Of a stretch of 64,000 bases of DNA, positions 1-9,464 are shown piece after piece. Origin of the DNA: Bremerella cremea (GTDB taxonomy: Bacteria > Planctomycetota > Planctomycetia > Pirellulales > Pirellulaceae); contig NZ_QPEX01000010.1 in assembly GCF_003335505.1 (NCBI RefSeq), forward strand, positions 1,364,001 through 1,428,000, in the 5' to 3' direction. The notes beneath the pieces were generated by a model. It searched no databases. It saw nothing but the letters and a program-made list of their open reading frames with translations, and was not told the origin of the DNA. The first letter of the stretch is position 1; every line of letters begins with the position of its first letter. Position numbers and translations under genes: made by a program.

Positions 1-1290
1 ATTGCCTTCGCGGTGTCCCTGATGACCCTGGGCATGTTTGGCAGTTTGATCGGCTACCTTGTATTCACCGGGGTTGGTGTTTGGGGTAACAACAATCCGG
101 TCTACTGGGGTTTCCCGATTGTCAACTTTGTGTTCTGGGTCGGTATCGGTCACGCTGGAACGCTTATTTCCGCGATCTTGTTTATCTTCCGTCAGAACTG
201 GCGAACGAGTATTAACCGTTTCGCAGAAGCTATGACGATCTTCGCGGTTGCTTGTGCTGGGGTTTTTCCGGCTGTGCATATCGGTCGTGTCTGGGTTTTC
301 TACTGGCTCTTCCCGATCCCAAGTTTACAGCTATCGATGTGGCCGCAGTTCCGCAGCCCCTTGCTATGGGACGTGTTCGCCGTTTCAACCTATGCCACGG
401 TTTCGGTGATCTTCTGGTACACCGGGATGATTCCTGACTTGGCTACCCTGCGAGATCGCACGAAGAACCCGATTCTACGCATCGTTTACTCCGTTCTCTC
501 GCTTGGCTGGACTGGCTCAGCTCGCAAGTGGTCCCGTTACGAAAAAGCCTACACATTGTTTGCCGCCTTGGCCGCTCCCTTGGTGCTTTCTGTGCATACC
601 ATCGTTAGTTTCGACTTCGCCGTTTCGCAGTTGCCTGGCTGGCATACCACGATTTTCCCACCCTACTTCGTCGCTGGAGCGGTGTTTAGCGGGTTCGGTA
701 TGGTGCTTACCCTGATGGTCCCAGCTCGTCAGATCTTTGGTCTGCACGACGTGGTGACCAAACGCCATCTCGAGAATGTGTGTAAGATCTTACTGGCGAC
801 CGGCTCGATGGTTGGTTACGCCTATGCAATGGAATTCTTCATTGCCTGGTACGGCGGTAACCTGACGGAGCAGTTCGCCTTTGTGAACCGTGCTTTTGGT
901 CTCACACCGTGGGCGTACTGGGTGATGGTTTCCTGCAATGTGATTAGCCCCCAGCTGTTCTGGTTTAAGTTTTGCCGAACCACCCCTTGGATCATGTTCG
1001 TGATCAGTATCTTCGTGAACATTGGGATGTGGTTTGAGCGATTCGTGATTACCGTCACCTCGCTGCAACGCGACTTCCTACCCTCTTCCTGGGGCGAGTT
1101 TGTCCCCACGTGGGTTGACTATGGAATGTTGATCGGCAGCTTTGGGCTGTTCTTCACTTTGTTTCTGTTGTTCGTTCGCTTCGGTCCAATTGTGGCCATG
1201 GCAGAAGTCAAATCGGTGATGGCTCATCCGCATCACGATGTTCACGACATTCCGCAAGGCGACTACCACGACGACGAAGTCGACCACTAG
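1..1290 (+). CDS. actC: Alternative complex III integral membrane subunit ActC (5'-truncated by window edge)
   Basis: This is the large NrfD/PsrC-type quinol-oxidising membrane subunit of alternative complex III, which passes electrons from quinol to cytochrome c or straight to the terminal oxidase. The visible 429 codons are almost wholly hydrophobic helices. They carry signature stretches of the family such as [26 protein letters not shown] and [17 protein letters not shown]. The C-terminus is a short His/Asp-rich tail. The frame is open to base 1 and the helix already under way there has no upstream basic start, so the true start lies outside the window. The family is usually around 460-490 residues, so only a few dozen residues are missing. 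It heads the visible part of the actC-actDE-actF-sco-cta operon. The family call is secure from the neighbours and motifs. Confidence 0.95.
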   Translation: MAFAVSLMTLGMFGSLIGYLVFTGVGVWGNNNPVYWGFPIVNFVFWVGIGHAGTLISAILFIFRQNWRTSINRFAEAMTIFAVACAGVFPAVHIGRVWVFYWLFPIPSLQLSMWPQFRSPLLWDVFAVSTYATVSVIFWYTGMIPDLATLRDRTKNPILRIVYSVLSLGWTGSARKWSRYEKAYTLFAALAAPLVLSVHTIVSFDFAVSQLPGWHTTIFPPYFVAGAVFSGFGMVLTLMVPARQIFGLHDVVTKRHLENVCKILLATGSMVGYAYAMEFFIAWYGGNLTEQFAFVNRAFGLTPWAYWVMVSCNVISPQLFWFKFCRTTPWIMFVISIFVNIGMWFERFVITVTSLQRDFLPSSWGEFVPTWVDYGMLIGSFGLFFTLFLLFVRFGPIVAMAEVKSVMAHPHHDVHDIPQGDYHDDEVDH

Positions 1291-1339
1291 TCACTAGTTA
1301 TCGAATATTTTCCCTGGAACTTCCGCAGGGCCGAGATAA

Positions 1340-2746
1340 ATGGCACAAGATTCGAACAACTCCGACCAAAAGCTGATTGGGCTAATGGCACAGTTCGACG
1401 ACCCCGACTCTTTGTTGGTGGCGTGCGAAAAAGTGCGTAGGGCAGGCTACACCAAGACCGATGCCTACACTCCCTTTCCGCTTCACGGTATCGACGAAGC
1501 ACTCGGTATCAAACCAACCATCCTGCCTTGGATCGTGCTGAGCTTAGGCATTTTCGGTGGCTTGGCTGGCCTTGCTCTTCAATACTACACCAATGCGTTT
1601 GATTACCCGTTCATGATTTCGGCCAAGCCAACATTCAGCTTGCCGGCAAACATTCCGGTGATATTCGAATTGGTTATTTTGCACGCCGCGATTGCCGTTT
1701 TCATCGGTATGCTGGCACTCAATCGGCTGCCCACTTTCTCGAACCCACTTTTTCGAGTTCCTGAGTTTGCCCGCGCCACCGACGACAAGTTCTTCTTGAC
1801 CGTTGATGTCACGGACAACTCATACAAGCCGAAAAAGACTCGCGAACTTTTTGATAGCTTCCGCGGTCAAACCGCTGTGCTCGAAGTTTATGAAGATCCG
1901 AGCGAAGCCAATCTACCTCCCGTCCTGAAATATGTTGGCATTTGTGCCGTCGTGATTGCTGTGATTCCACCACTGTTGCTGTGGAAAGCTTATAACTCGA
2001 CTGCGACGGTGCCGCGTATCAATCCAATCCGAGATATGGATGTTCAGCTTCGGGCAGACACCCAAACCACCATGCCGTCGATGATCTTCACCGATGGCCG
2101 GGCCATGCGTCCCCGTATCGCAGGGACTGTTTCCCGCAGTGACTCGCTAGATTCCGTTTTCGTGACCGGTATTGTCTCGGAAACCGCTGAGCAAAACGTT
2201 GCTTTCCTTCAAGAGGAAGAAAAGCCAACAGCCGAGCAGCCCATGGAAGAGAAGCCAGCCGAAGCTGAGGCGGCCCAAGATAACGCGGAACAACCAGCAG
2301 CGGAAGCACCTGCCGAAAACGCCGCTCCAGCTGCTGCCCCACCTGCTGAAAACGAACCAAACTGGGTCAAGTTTGCCCCAATCACGGTTAAACCATCGAC
2401 ACTCGAACGAGGTCGAGCTCGCTACAACATCTACTGTTCTGTTTGCCACGGCCTGGCCGGGGACGGTGACGGTTTAGTGTCTCAACGAGCGATCGAACGG
2501 GAGCAGGCCACCTGGGTTCCTCCGACAAATTTGCATACCGACTACCTTCTGACACAACCGGACGGCAAGATCTTCAACACCATTACCCACGGCATCCGCA
2601 AGATGAAGGGTTACGGCGATCAGATTCCTCCGGAAGATCGCTGGGCAATCGTTACCTACGTACGAGCTCTGCAGAAGACGCGGACTGGCACGGTGAATGA
2701 GATTCCGGCCGTCGAGTTGAAAGAATTGGAAATTAAGGGTCAGTAA
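1340..2746 (+). CDS. ActD-ActE fusion: DUF3341 membrane subunit joined to a monohaem cytochrome c
   Basis: This 468-residue protein joins two alternative complex III subunits that are separate genes in the best-known operons. The N-terminal ~190 residues form an ActD-like DUF3341 domain with two membrane helices (about 61-83 and 104-127). A third helix near 195-215 begins the ActE-like part. A low-complexity Ala/Pro/Glu linker spans about 288-345 and leads to a cytochrome c domain with C366-S-V-C369-H370 as the haem attachment site and a Met-containing segment further on. The linker and haem domain should face the periplasm beside the iron-sulfur/haem subunits. There is no stop or frame change between the halves, so the fusion is real in this sequence. 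It sits 49 bases after actC and 5 bases before actF. Confidence 0.93.
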   Translation: MAQDSNNSDQKLIGLMAQFDDPDSLLVACEKVRRAGYTKTDAYTPFPLHGIDEALGIKPTILPWIVLSLGIFGGLAGLALQYYTNAFDYPFMISAKPTFSLPANIPVIFELVILHAAIAVFIGMLALNRLPTFSNPLFRVPEFARATDDKFFLTVDVTDNSYKPKKTRELFDSFRGQTAVLEVYEDPSEANLPPVLKYVGICAVVIAVIPPLLLWKAYNSTATVPRINPIRDMDVQLRADTQTTMPSMIFTDGRAMRPRIAGTVSRSDSLDSVFVTGIVSETAEQNVAFLQEEEKPTAEQPMEEKPAEAEAAQDNAEQPAAEAPAENAAPAAAPPAENEPNWVKFAPITVKPSTLERGRARYNIYCSVCHGLAGDGDGLVSQRAIEREQATWVPPTNLHTDYLLTQPDGKIFNTITHGIRKMKGYGDQIPPEDRWAIVTYVRALQKTRTGTVNEIPAVELKELEIKGQ

Positions 2747-2751
2747 CGAAA

Positions 2752-4005
2752 ATGGGCGGTCACCACAAACCTACGATCACCGTGACGGATGATGAATCGA
2801 TCCGCCTCAATCCGGCTTGGCAGTCGGTGCGGGTCGTCGCGCTCGCCGCTGGCGTCGTGTTCCTGCTTCTCGCCATGGCACTTGGCCTGATGCAGGAAGA
2901 CAAATCCTACTTCTTCCATACATTCCTGACGAGCTTTGTCTACTTTCTCAGTATTTCGCTGGGAGCGTTGTTCTTTGTGCCGATTCACTTCCTCGCTCGG
3001 GCTGGCTGGAACGTTGTCGTTCGCCGCGTGGCCGAGTTGATGATGCAAAACCTGATCCCGATGTCGATACTTTTCCTCGTCATCCTCTTGCCGGTTATCT
3101 TTGGTAGTAGCTCGCTGTTCGATTGGAACAACCCTGAGTTATTGGTCAAAGGTGGCAAAGATTACGATCAACTGATCGCGCACAAAGAGCCCTATTTAAA
3201 CTGGGGATTCTTTGCGATCCGGGCCGTCATTTATTTTGGAGCCTGGATTTGGATCGCTCGTTACTTCTTTACCAACTCGCTAAAGCAAGATGGTACCGGT
3301 GATAAGCAGATCACGCTGAACCTCCAAAAGAACAGTTCCCTCGCAGTCATCGTGTTTGCCCTGACGGTGACCTTTGCCTCATTCGATTGGCTGATGTCGC
3401 TTGACCCACACTGGTTTAGCACCATTTTCGGCGTTTACTTCTTCGCTGGTTGTGCGGTTAGCTTCTTTGCAGCGATCACGGTGATCCTGTTTTTACTACA
3501 GAATGACGGCAAACTCGTCGGTATTGTTACCAAAGAACATTACCACGACATCGGTAAATACACGTTCGGTTTTACCCTGTTCTGGGGTTACATTGCCTTC
3601 AGCCAATACTTGCTGATTTGGTACGCCAACATTCCGGAAGAAACCGAATGGTACCTTCGCCGCCAAGAACATGGCTGGGCTTACGTCGCCATCTTTTTGC
3701 TCCTAGGTCAGTTCTTCATTCCGTTCTTTGGTGTCATGTCCCGACATGTTCGCCGAAATAAGTACGCATTGACTGGCTGGGCAATATTCATCCTGGTGAT
3801 GCACTATGTTGACCTTTACTACATCATCATGCCTCAAGTTGGTAACGCTGAAGGCGCGCCAACGTTTGGTTTGACCGATATCTGCTGTTTACTGGGAATT
3901 GGCGGCATTTACATCAGCTCGCTGATTTGGTTTGCCACGGACAAGCCGCTCGTACCGATCAAAGATCCACGATTAAACGAATCGCTGGCCCTTCAGAATC
4001 ACTAA
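2752..4005 (+). CDS. actF: Alternative complex III membrane subunit ActF
   Basis: This 417-residue protein is the second, smaller quinone-side membrane subunit of alternative complex III, distantly related to ActC/NrfD. It shows about ten hydrophobic helices. Family-like stretches include HFLARAGWNVVVRR near 85-98 and SLDPHWFSTIFGVYFF near 217-232. The N-terminus is soluble and polar (MGGHHKPTITVTD), with no signal peptide. The start ATG lies five bases after the previous stop, and no strong Shine-Dalgarno sequence is seen, which suggests translational coupling. The order actC-actDE-actF followed by an oxidase is the standard arrangement in Rhodothermus-like and planctomycete operons. Confidence 0.93.
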   Translation: MGGHHKPTITVTDDESIRLNPAWQSVRVVALAAGVVFLLLAMALGLMQEDKSYFFHTFLTSFVYFLSISLGALFFVPIHFLARAGWNVVVRRVAELMMQNLIPMSILFLVILLPVIFGSSSLFDWNNPELLVKGGKDYDQLIAHKEPYLNWGFFAIRAVIYFGAWIWIARYFFTNSLKQDGTGDKQITLNLQKNSSLAVIVFALTVTFASFDWLMSLDPHWFSTIFGVYFFAGCAVSFFAAITVILFLLQNDGKLVGIVTKEHYHDIGKYTFGFTLFWGYIAFSQYLLIWYANIPEETEWYLRRQEHGWAYVAIFLLLGQFFIPFFGVMSRHVRRNKYALTGWAIFILVMHYVDLYYIIMPQVGNAEGAPTFGLTDICCLLGIGGIYISSLIWFATDKPLVPIKDPRLNESLALQNH

Positions 4006-4019
4006 TTAAGGGCGTTTGC

Positions 4020-4379
4020 ATGACGGATACCACTGAAAACACACACGACAAGCCAGCGGCAGCCGAACATGGCCACGCCGAGTCGACGGCACCTTCGTAC
4101 GACGATCTCAATACACCGATGATTGCCCTGATAGGATTTCTCAGTGCAGTTGTCACTTTTATTTGTATCATTGGATTACAGGCAGCCTACCTGCAGTATT
4201 CCACCACACACGAAGCCGAGATGCGCAACGTTCCATTCTCGAATGTTGATAGCCTAGTGACGGCCCAACAAGCGAAACTCAACAGCGGTTATAGCTGGGT
4301 AAATAAAGAAACGAAGACTATCGCCATGCCAATTGATCAGGCCATGAAAGTAGTCGCGGAACAGTACGAATCCAACTAA
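4020..4379 (+). CDS. Small single-helix membrane protein of the ACIII operon
   Basis: This 119-residue protein was not matched to a named family. The N-terminal ~38 residues are polar and His/Ala/Glu-rich. One hydrophobic helix follows (about 40-62), then an extra-membrane tail of ~55 residues with a conserved-looking end around MPIDQAMKVVAEQY. The ATG at 4020 was chosen because AAGGG sits just ahead of it; the open frame further upstream overlaps actF in another frame and is not coding. Its place between actF and the Sco gene, and similar small proteins in other ACIII operons, suggest an accessory subunit or assembly factor of the ACIII-oxidase supercomplex. That role is inferred from position only. 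Confidence 0.75.
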   Translation: MTDTTENTHDKPAAAEHGHAESTAPSYDDLNTPMIALIGFLSAVVTFICIIGLQAAYLQYSTTHEAEMRNVPFSNVDSLVTAQQAKLNSGYSWVNKETKTIAMPIDQAMKVVAEQYESN

Positions 4380-4402
4380 CCCCAGGCAAAGCATCAGTCA
4401 TC

Positions 4403-5224
4403 ATGCGAGGCGCTAAACTAGTTCGAACGATTTGGGCAGCATGTGTGTGCTTGTTTTGTTGCACACTGGCGAACGCCCAGATCAACGAAACACCGAAGGC
4501 GCTTGAAGATCTGACTGTTGACGAACACCTCAACGACCAGTTGCCGCTCGATACGAAGTTTACGGACCACACTGGAAATGTTGTGCGATTGGGTGATTTC
4601 TTCGATGGAGAAAAGCCCGTTATTTTGTCGCTCAACTATTCCAATTGCCCCATGCTGTGCCAGCAGCAACTCAATGGGCTCGTGGCCACCCTTCGAGAGA
4701 TGAAACCAAGTGTCGGGGAAGACTTTCAGATCGTATCGATCAGTATCGATCCGGAAGAAACTCCCCAGCGAGCCAGAGAAACTCGCAAGCGTTACTATGA
4801 TGACTACGATCGTTCCGGAACCGGCAGTGGTTGGCATTTTCTTGTGGGTTCTCCCAAGTCAATCCTCACGATGAGCCAAGCGACCGGCGTCAAGTTTCGC
4901 TATGTACCTGAGCAAAAAGAATACGCTCACATTGCCGTGCTGATGTTATGCACGCCAGAAGGACGTATTTCCCGATACATTTATGGCATTCAATTCGACG
5001 AGCCAACGTTACGTTTGTCGCTTGTCGAGGCCAGCCAAGGCAAAATTGGCTCGACGATTGATCAGGTAATTTTGACATGCTTTATGTATGACGAAACCTC
5101 TGGTCGTTACGGGCCGCAAGCGGTGAAAATCATGCGACTGGGCGCCTTTGCAACGGTGTTTTGCCTTGTAATCGGACTTACTCCTTTTTGGATTTTCCGT
5201 CGTCGCCGGGCGGCAAGCTCCTAA
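4403..5224 (+). CDS. SCO1/SenC family copper chaperone for cytochrome oxidase
   Basis: This 273-residue thioredoxin-fold protein should deliver copper to the CuA site of the oxidase encoded just downstream. A signal peptide ends near residue 25 (cleavage around ANAQ). The copper-binding motif is C82-P-M-L-C86 and the third ligand His176 lies in YAHIAVL. A C-terminal membrane helix (about 246-266) followed by RRRR gives a tail anchor, so the domain is held on the periplasmic side. A C-terminal anchor is less common than the N-terminal one of mitochondrial SCO1. The gene sits between the ACIII genes and ctaC, as expected for an assembly factor. Confidence 0.92.
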   Translation: MRGAKLVRTIWAACVCLFCCTLANAQINETPKALEDLTVDEHLNDQLPLDTKFTDHTGNVVRLGDFFDGEKPVILSLNYSNCPMLCQQQLNGLVATLREMKPSVGEDFQIVSISIDPEETPQRARETRKRYYDDYDRSGTGSGWHFLVGSPKSILTMSQATGVKFRYVPEQKEYAHIAVLMLCTPEGRISRYIYGIQFDEPTLRLSLVEASQGKIGSTIDQVILTCFMYDETSGRYGPQAVKIMRLGAFATVFCLVIGLTPFWIFRRRRAASS

Positions 5225-5305
5225 AGAACCAAAATACATTCCGCGCACGAGGCAGTCCTACTCGGCTACCTCAGCGACTTAAGTAAGTAAATAAGTTAGC
5301 ACGCG

Positions 5306-6340
5306 ATGGTCCACCTTATAGGCTCAACCATGCTTTCCATCTTGGCGGACGCCAGTTCGTCCCTGTTTTTTCCACCTGAACAATCGACGTTCGCCGCTGA
5401 TGTTGATGGGTTGTTTGATTTTATCTACTACCTTTCAGCGTTCTTCTTCATCGCGATTATTGCCGTGATGATTCTCTTTGTGCTGCGATATCATCGCCGC
5501 AAAGGGCACGTCGAGCAGCCATCGGCATCGCATAACGAAGTCCTGGAAATCACCTGGAGTGTGATTCCATCGATTTTGGTCGGCTTTATCTTCTTCTACG
5601 GCTTCACAAAGTATCTCGATATGCGTGAGCCGCCAGATAATGCCTACGAGATTCAGGTGATTGCGAAACAGTGGAGCTGGCAGTTCATTTACCCCAACGG
5701 GGCCGACTCGGACGAACTACATATTCCAGTTAATCAGCCGGTTCGCTTCATCCTGCAATCGTCTGATGTGCTGCACAGCTTTTACATCCCTGCATTCCGC
5801 ATCAAAATGGACTGCGTCCCCCAGCGTTACACCAATACCTGGGTCATCGCCAAAGATATCACCGGCGAGGGGAAGGATAACTCCGAACATAAGCCGTACG
5901 ATCTGTTCTGTGCTGAATACTGCGGTAAAGACCACTCGCGGATGCTTGCCAAAGTCTACGTTCACGAACAAAGTGACTTCGACGCCTGGTTAGAAGATGC
6001 GGCGAATTACTTAGAGGGCAAGACCCCCGAAGAGGGTGGTAAACTGGCCTTCGAAAAGAAAGGCTGCACCCAGTGCCACTCCGTCACCGGAGACAACTCG
6101 GCCAAGTACGCTGGGCCTCCTTTGAACGGTCAATGGGGCACCGAACGAAGCGTGATTGCTCGCGGTGCTAGTTCCCCTGAGAACGTTGTCATGGATGAAA
6201 ATTACATTCGTGAATCCGTTCGTGAACCGAACGCCAAAGTCGTAGTGGGACGTAAGCCGATCATGCCGGTGTTTACTCCCCAACAACTCAAAGACAATGA
6301 AATTACCGCGATCATTGCCTACCTCAAGTCGCTTAAGTAA
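5306..6340 (+). CDS. ctaC: Cytochrome c oxidase subunit II with fused cytochrome c domain (caa3 type)
   Basis: This subunit II carries the CuA centre that accepts electrons and passes them to haem a in subunit I. Two membrane helices (about 37-60 and 82-101) precede the cupredoxin domain. The CuA ligands are visible as H157, C202, C206, H210 and M213 (CAEYCGKDHSRM). A C-terminal cytochrome c domain has its haem site at C254-T-Q-C257-H258, which makes this a caa3-type enzyme able to take electrons directly from ACIII. The annotated ATG is at 5306; an alternative in-frame ATG at 5330 would shorten the N-terminus by eight residues. The 81-base gap upstream contains short TAAG-rich direct repeats and no clear terminator. 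Confidence 0.96.
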   Translation: MVHLIGSTMLSILADASSSLFFPPEQSTFAADVDGLFDFIYYLSAFFFIAIIAVMILFVLRYHRRKGHVEQPSASHNEVLEITWSVIPSILVGFIFFYGFTKYLDMREPPDNAYEIQVIAKQWSWQFIYPNGADSDELHIPVNQPVRFILQSSDVLHSFYIPAFRIKMDCVPQRYTNTWVIAKDITGEGKDNSEHKPYDLFCAEYCGKDHSRMLAKVYVHEQSDFDAWLEDAANYLEGKTPEEGGKLAFEKKGCTQCHSVTGDNSAKYAGPPLNGQWGTERSVIARGASSPENVVMDENYIRESVREPNAKVVVGRKPIMPVFTPQQLKDNEITAIIAYLKSLK

Positions 6341-6365
6341 GAAATCAAGATAGGGCAGTTTAGCC

Positions 6366-8078
6366 ATGGCTACGATAACGCCAGACACACAAATCGACAT
6401 CGGTCACAACGATGACCCTAACTCGAACTACCTGACCAGTTCGCACGGGTTCCTGTCGTGGGCCTTCACGTTAGATCACAAGCGGATCGGCGTGATGTAT
6501 TTGGTCGGCATCTTCAGCTCGTTCTTTCTGGGCGGCATCATGGCCCTGCTGCTCCGATTGCACCTATTTCTGCCAGATGGTCTGTTCCCGCCGTCGATCA
6601 TCGATAACGACACGTACAACCAGCTGTTTACGCTGCACGGCGCGATCATGACCTTCTTGTTCATCATCCCCAGCATCCCCGCTGCACTGGGCAATTTTGT
6701 GCTGCCGTTGATGGTGGGTGCCAAGGATGTCGCGTTCCCGCGGATGAACTTGGCCAGTTTCCATCTGTGGGTTCTCGGAGGCATCTTCTTCGTGATTGCC
6801 CTGGTGACAACCCGTTTGGACACCGGCTGGACGTTCTATACGCCGTACAGCATTCAAACGAGCACCAACGTGATCGCTGCCACCATTGGTGCGTTCATCC
6901 TTGGTTTCAGTTCGATTTTCACGGGCTTGAACTTTATCGTTACCGTGAACACCATGCGTCCGCCAGGCATGAGTTGGTTCAAGATGCCGTTGTTCATGTG
7001 GGCCATTTACGCCACGGCCATCATTCAGATTTTGGCTACGCCAGTTCTGGGTATTACGTTGCTGCTGTTGATGGCTGAACGCATTTTGCAGATTGGTATT
7101 TTCAATCCGGCTCTGGGTGGCGACCCGATTTTGTTCCAGCACTTTTTCTGGTTCTACTCGCACCCCGCTGTGTACATCATGATTTTGCCCGCGATGGGTA
7201 TCATCAGCGAATTGATGTCGGTTTACAGCCGCAAGCCCATCTTTGGTTACACCTTTATCGCCTACAGCTCAATCGCGATCGCTTTGCTCGGCTTCTTGGT
7301 TTGGGGTCACCACATGTTTGTCAGTGGCCAAAGCCCGATGACCGCCGTGATCTTCAGCGGTTTGACCTTTAGCGTGTCAATTCCCTCTGCCATCAAGGTG
7401 TTTAACTGGCTGGCAACCATGTACAAGGGGAACATCAACTTGGCAACGCCGATGTGCTATGCCTTGTCGTTTATCTTCCTCTTCTCCATTGGTGGTTTGA
7501 CCGGTTTGTTCCTGGGTGCTTTGGCAACCGACATTCACCTTCACGATACCTACTTTGTGGTGGCTCACTTTCACTATGTGATGATGGGCGGCACGGTGAT
7601 CGCGTTTGTCGGTGGTCTGTACCACTGGTGGCCGAAGATGTTCGGCGTGATGTACAACGAGATGTTTGGTCGGTTGTTCTGCCTGGTAGTCTTCATTGGC
7701 TTCAACCTGACCTTCTTCCCACAGTTCATCATGGGTTCTCGCGGTATGCCACGGCGTTACGCGACCTATGTGCCGGAATACGAAATCTTCCATCAGTTGT
7801 CGACCATCGGTGCCATCGTGCTGGGGTTGGGCATGGTCGGAGCGGTTACCGTTCTGATTGTGTCGCTGTTCAACGGCCGCAAGGCTCCGGCAAACCCTTG
7901 GGGGGCCGCGACGCTGGAATGGACCTGCACGAGCCCACCGCCATACTACAACTTTGAACATGCCCCGGCAGTTGGTTCCCCCTACGATTTCAGCGACCTG
8001 AAGTACGATCCTCAGGTTGGTGGCTTCGTCAAAGACCCGGCAGCGGCGAATAAACCGAAGCCAAGTTCGCATCACTAA
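6366..8078 (+). CDS. ctaD: Cytochrome c oxidase subunit I (A2-type haem-copper oxidase)
   Basis: This is the catalytic oxygen-reducing, proton-pumping subunit (570 residues, about 12 helices). Ligands seen are H91 (low-spin haem), H266 with Y270 of the cross-linked pair, H315-H316 (CuB), H401 (haem a3) and H403 (low-spin haem). The helix VI motif reads Y264-S-H-P-A-V-Y, so the D-channel glutamate of the A1 motif HPEVY is replaced by alanine and a Tyr-Ser pair is present. That is the A2-type pattern known from Rhodothermus marinus caa3. The gene follows ctaC by 25 bases. Confidence 0.97.
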   Translation: MATITPDTQIDIGHNDDPNSNYLTSSHGFLSWAFTLDHKRIGVMYLVGIFSSFFLGGIMALLLRLHLFLPDGLFPPSIIDNDTYNQLFTLHGAIMTFLFIIPSIPAALGNFVLPLMVGAKDVAFPRMNLASFHLWVLGGIFFVIALVTTRLDTGWTFYTPYSIQTSTNVIAATIGAFILGFSSIFTGLNFIVTVNTMRPPGMSWFKMPLFMWAIYATAIIQILATPVLGITLLLLMAERILQIGIFNPALGGDPILFQHFFWFYSHPAVYIMILPAMGIISELMSVYSRKPIFGYTFIAYSSIAIALLGFLVWGHHMFVSGQSPMTAVIFSGLTFSVSIPSAIKVFNWLATMYKGNINLATPMCYALSFIFLFSIGGLTGLFLGALATDIHLHDTYFVVAHFHYVMMGGTVIAFVGGLYHWWPKMFGVMYNEMFGRLFCLVVFIGFNLTFFPQFIMGSRGMPRRYATYVPEYEIFHQLSTIGAIVLGLGMVGAVTVLIVSLFNGRKAPANPWGAATLEWTCTSPPPYYNFEHAPAVGSPYDFSDLKYDPQVGGFVKDPAAANKPKPSSHH

Positions 8079-8133
8079 CAGCCAGTACCCATTCATTCCC
8101 TAGCGTGACGACGTTTAGAAACGAATTTGCCCT

Positions 8134-9015
8134 ATGAGCGCCGCCGTCGAAACCCACGATAACGCCCAGCATGCAGAGGGGGACCATCACGGTCACTCTC
8201 CGTTCCAGGCTCACCACTTCGAGACGATGCAACAGCAGTTCGACTCGGGCAAGCTGGGAATTTGGCTCTTTCTCATCACGGAAATCCTGTTCTTCAGCGG
8301 GCTGTTCTGTGCGTACATCATTTACCGGGTCAACCATCCGGAAGTGTTCCTGTACGCTCACAAAGAGCTCAACACCATGCTGGGGGCGGTCAATACCGTG
8401 GTGCTGATTGTCAGTAGCTTGTCCATGGCCTGGGCTGTTCGTGCCGCTCAGTTAAGCCAAAAGAAGCTGCTTGTCGGTTTGCTAATCACAACGCTTGCTT
8501 TAGCTGGCGTGTTCCTTGTGATTAAGTACTTCGAGTACACCCACAAATTTGACAAGGGGCTCTTTACTGGTGAAGCGAACATCATTTACCAGGTGCAACA
8601 CCCAACCCAGTTTCCGAAGGTAGCCGAAGAGATTGCGGAAGCGGAAAAGGAACAGCATGCCAACGCTACCGCTCATGAGCATGGCGAAGGGGAAGCTCAT
8701 GGTACTGATGACCATGCCGCAGAACACGCTTCAGCCGAGCATGGCGATGTCCATGGGCACGGTGGGCCAGAAGAATTTGTCAATGCACCACGCAACGCTC
8801 AGATCTTCTTTGGTATCTACTACATGATGACGGGCTTACACGGTGTTCACATCGTGGCCGGGATGATCGCGATTGGCTGGCTGATTCGTCGCTCAATTCG
8901 AGGCGACTTCGACAGCGAGTACTTTGGTCCGGTTGACTATGTCGGTTTGTACTGGCACTTGGTCGACTTGATCTGGATCTACCTGTTTCCGCTCTTGTAC
9001 CTCATTCGTTCCTAA
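8134..9015 (+). CDS. ctaE: Cytochrome c oxidase subunit III with His-rich loop
   Basis: This 293-residue membrane subunit supports proton uptake and stability of the oxidase. The usual pattern is present: an N-terminal LGIWLFLITEILFFSGLF-like helix, then a C-terminal pair of helices with HGVHIVAG and YWHLVDLIWI. Between the third and fourth visible helices is an unusual hydrophilic stretch (about 167-213) rich in His, Glu and Ala, with repeated HGE/HGD/HAAEH units; the N-terminus is also His-rich. These segments could bind copper or zinc, but that is inference. The gene lies 55 bases after ctaD and 20 bases before ctaF. Confidence 0.94.
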   Translation: MSAAVETHDNAQHAEGDHHGHSPFQAHHFETMQQQFDSGKLGIWLFLITEILFFSGLFCAYIIYRVNHPEVFLYAHKELNTMLGAVNTVVLIVSSLSMAWAVRAAQLSQKKLLVGLLITTLALAGVFLVIKYFEYTHKFDKGLFTGEANIIYQVQHPTQFPKVAEEIAEAEKEQHANATAHEHGEGEAHGTDDHAAEHASAEHGDVHGHGGPEEFVNAPRNAQIFFGIYYMMTGLHGVHIVAGMIAIGWLIRRSIRGDFDSEYFGPVDYVGLYWHLVDLIWIYLFPLLYLIRS

Positions 9016-9035
9016 TTCCATTTCGGAATCTTGAT

Positions 9036-9395
9036 ATGTCTGACCAATCGAATTCTGCTGACAATCACGACCATGGCTTGTCCCACGTGATGTCCATTCC
9101 GATGTTACTGGGAACGTTCGCAGCGTTACTTGTGCTGACTTTCTTCACGGTCTCGGTGGCCGAGTGGGAATTGCATGGCATCGATATCTGGGTTGCCTTG
9201 GGGATCGCCACGGTCAAAGCCCTGTTAGTGGCTGCGTTCTTTATGCACCTTTACTTCGACAAGTTTTTCAACGTGTTGCTGTTGGTGTTTAGCTTGGTTT
9301 TTGTGGCCTTGTTCATTGGATTCTCGCTTTTAGATTCCGAACAATACCAACCTGAAATCCAAAAATACTACAACGCCACAGCTAAGGTTGAATAA
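9036..9395 (+). CDS. ctaF: Cytochrome c oxidase subunit IV (prokaryotic COX4-like)
   Basis: This 119-residue protein has three hydrophobic helices (about 24-45, 51-72 and 77-100) and a His-containing polar N-terminus (DNHDHGLSHV). The central motif VKALLVAAFFMHLYFDKF is typical of the small bacterial subunit IV family. It is a structural subunit with no redox centre. Its place directly after ctaE is the normal gene order of caa3 operons. Confidence 0.92.
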   Translation: MSDQSNSADNHDHGLSHVMSIPMLLGTFAALLVLTFFTVSVAEWELHGIDIWVALGIATVKALLVAAFFMHLYFDKFFNVLLLVFSLVFVALFIGFSLLDSEQYQPEIQKYYNATAKVE

Positions 9396-9417
9396 CTACC
9401 TGGCTATGTGCGATGCA

Positions 9418-9446
9418 CAGGTGGCTGCCCAAGAAGTAGCCACCTG
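9418..9446 (+). promoter_or_regulatory. Intercistronic stem-loop between ctaF and the second subunit-III gene
   Basis: A perfect 9-base-pair inverted repeat (CAGGTGGCT with AGCCACCTG) encloses an 11-base loop. No T-run follows, so it is more likely an mRNA-stability or attenuating hairpin that sets the level of the last gene than a full terminator. This is read directly from the sequence; its function is inferred. Confidence 0.5.
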
Positions 9447-9464
9447 ACGAGGTCTCAAGTCGCG

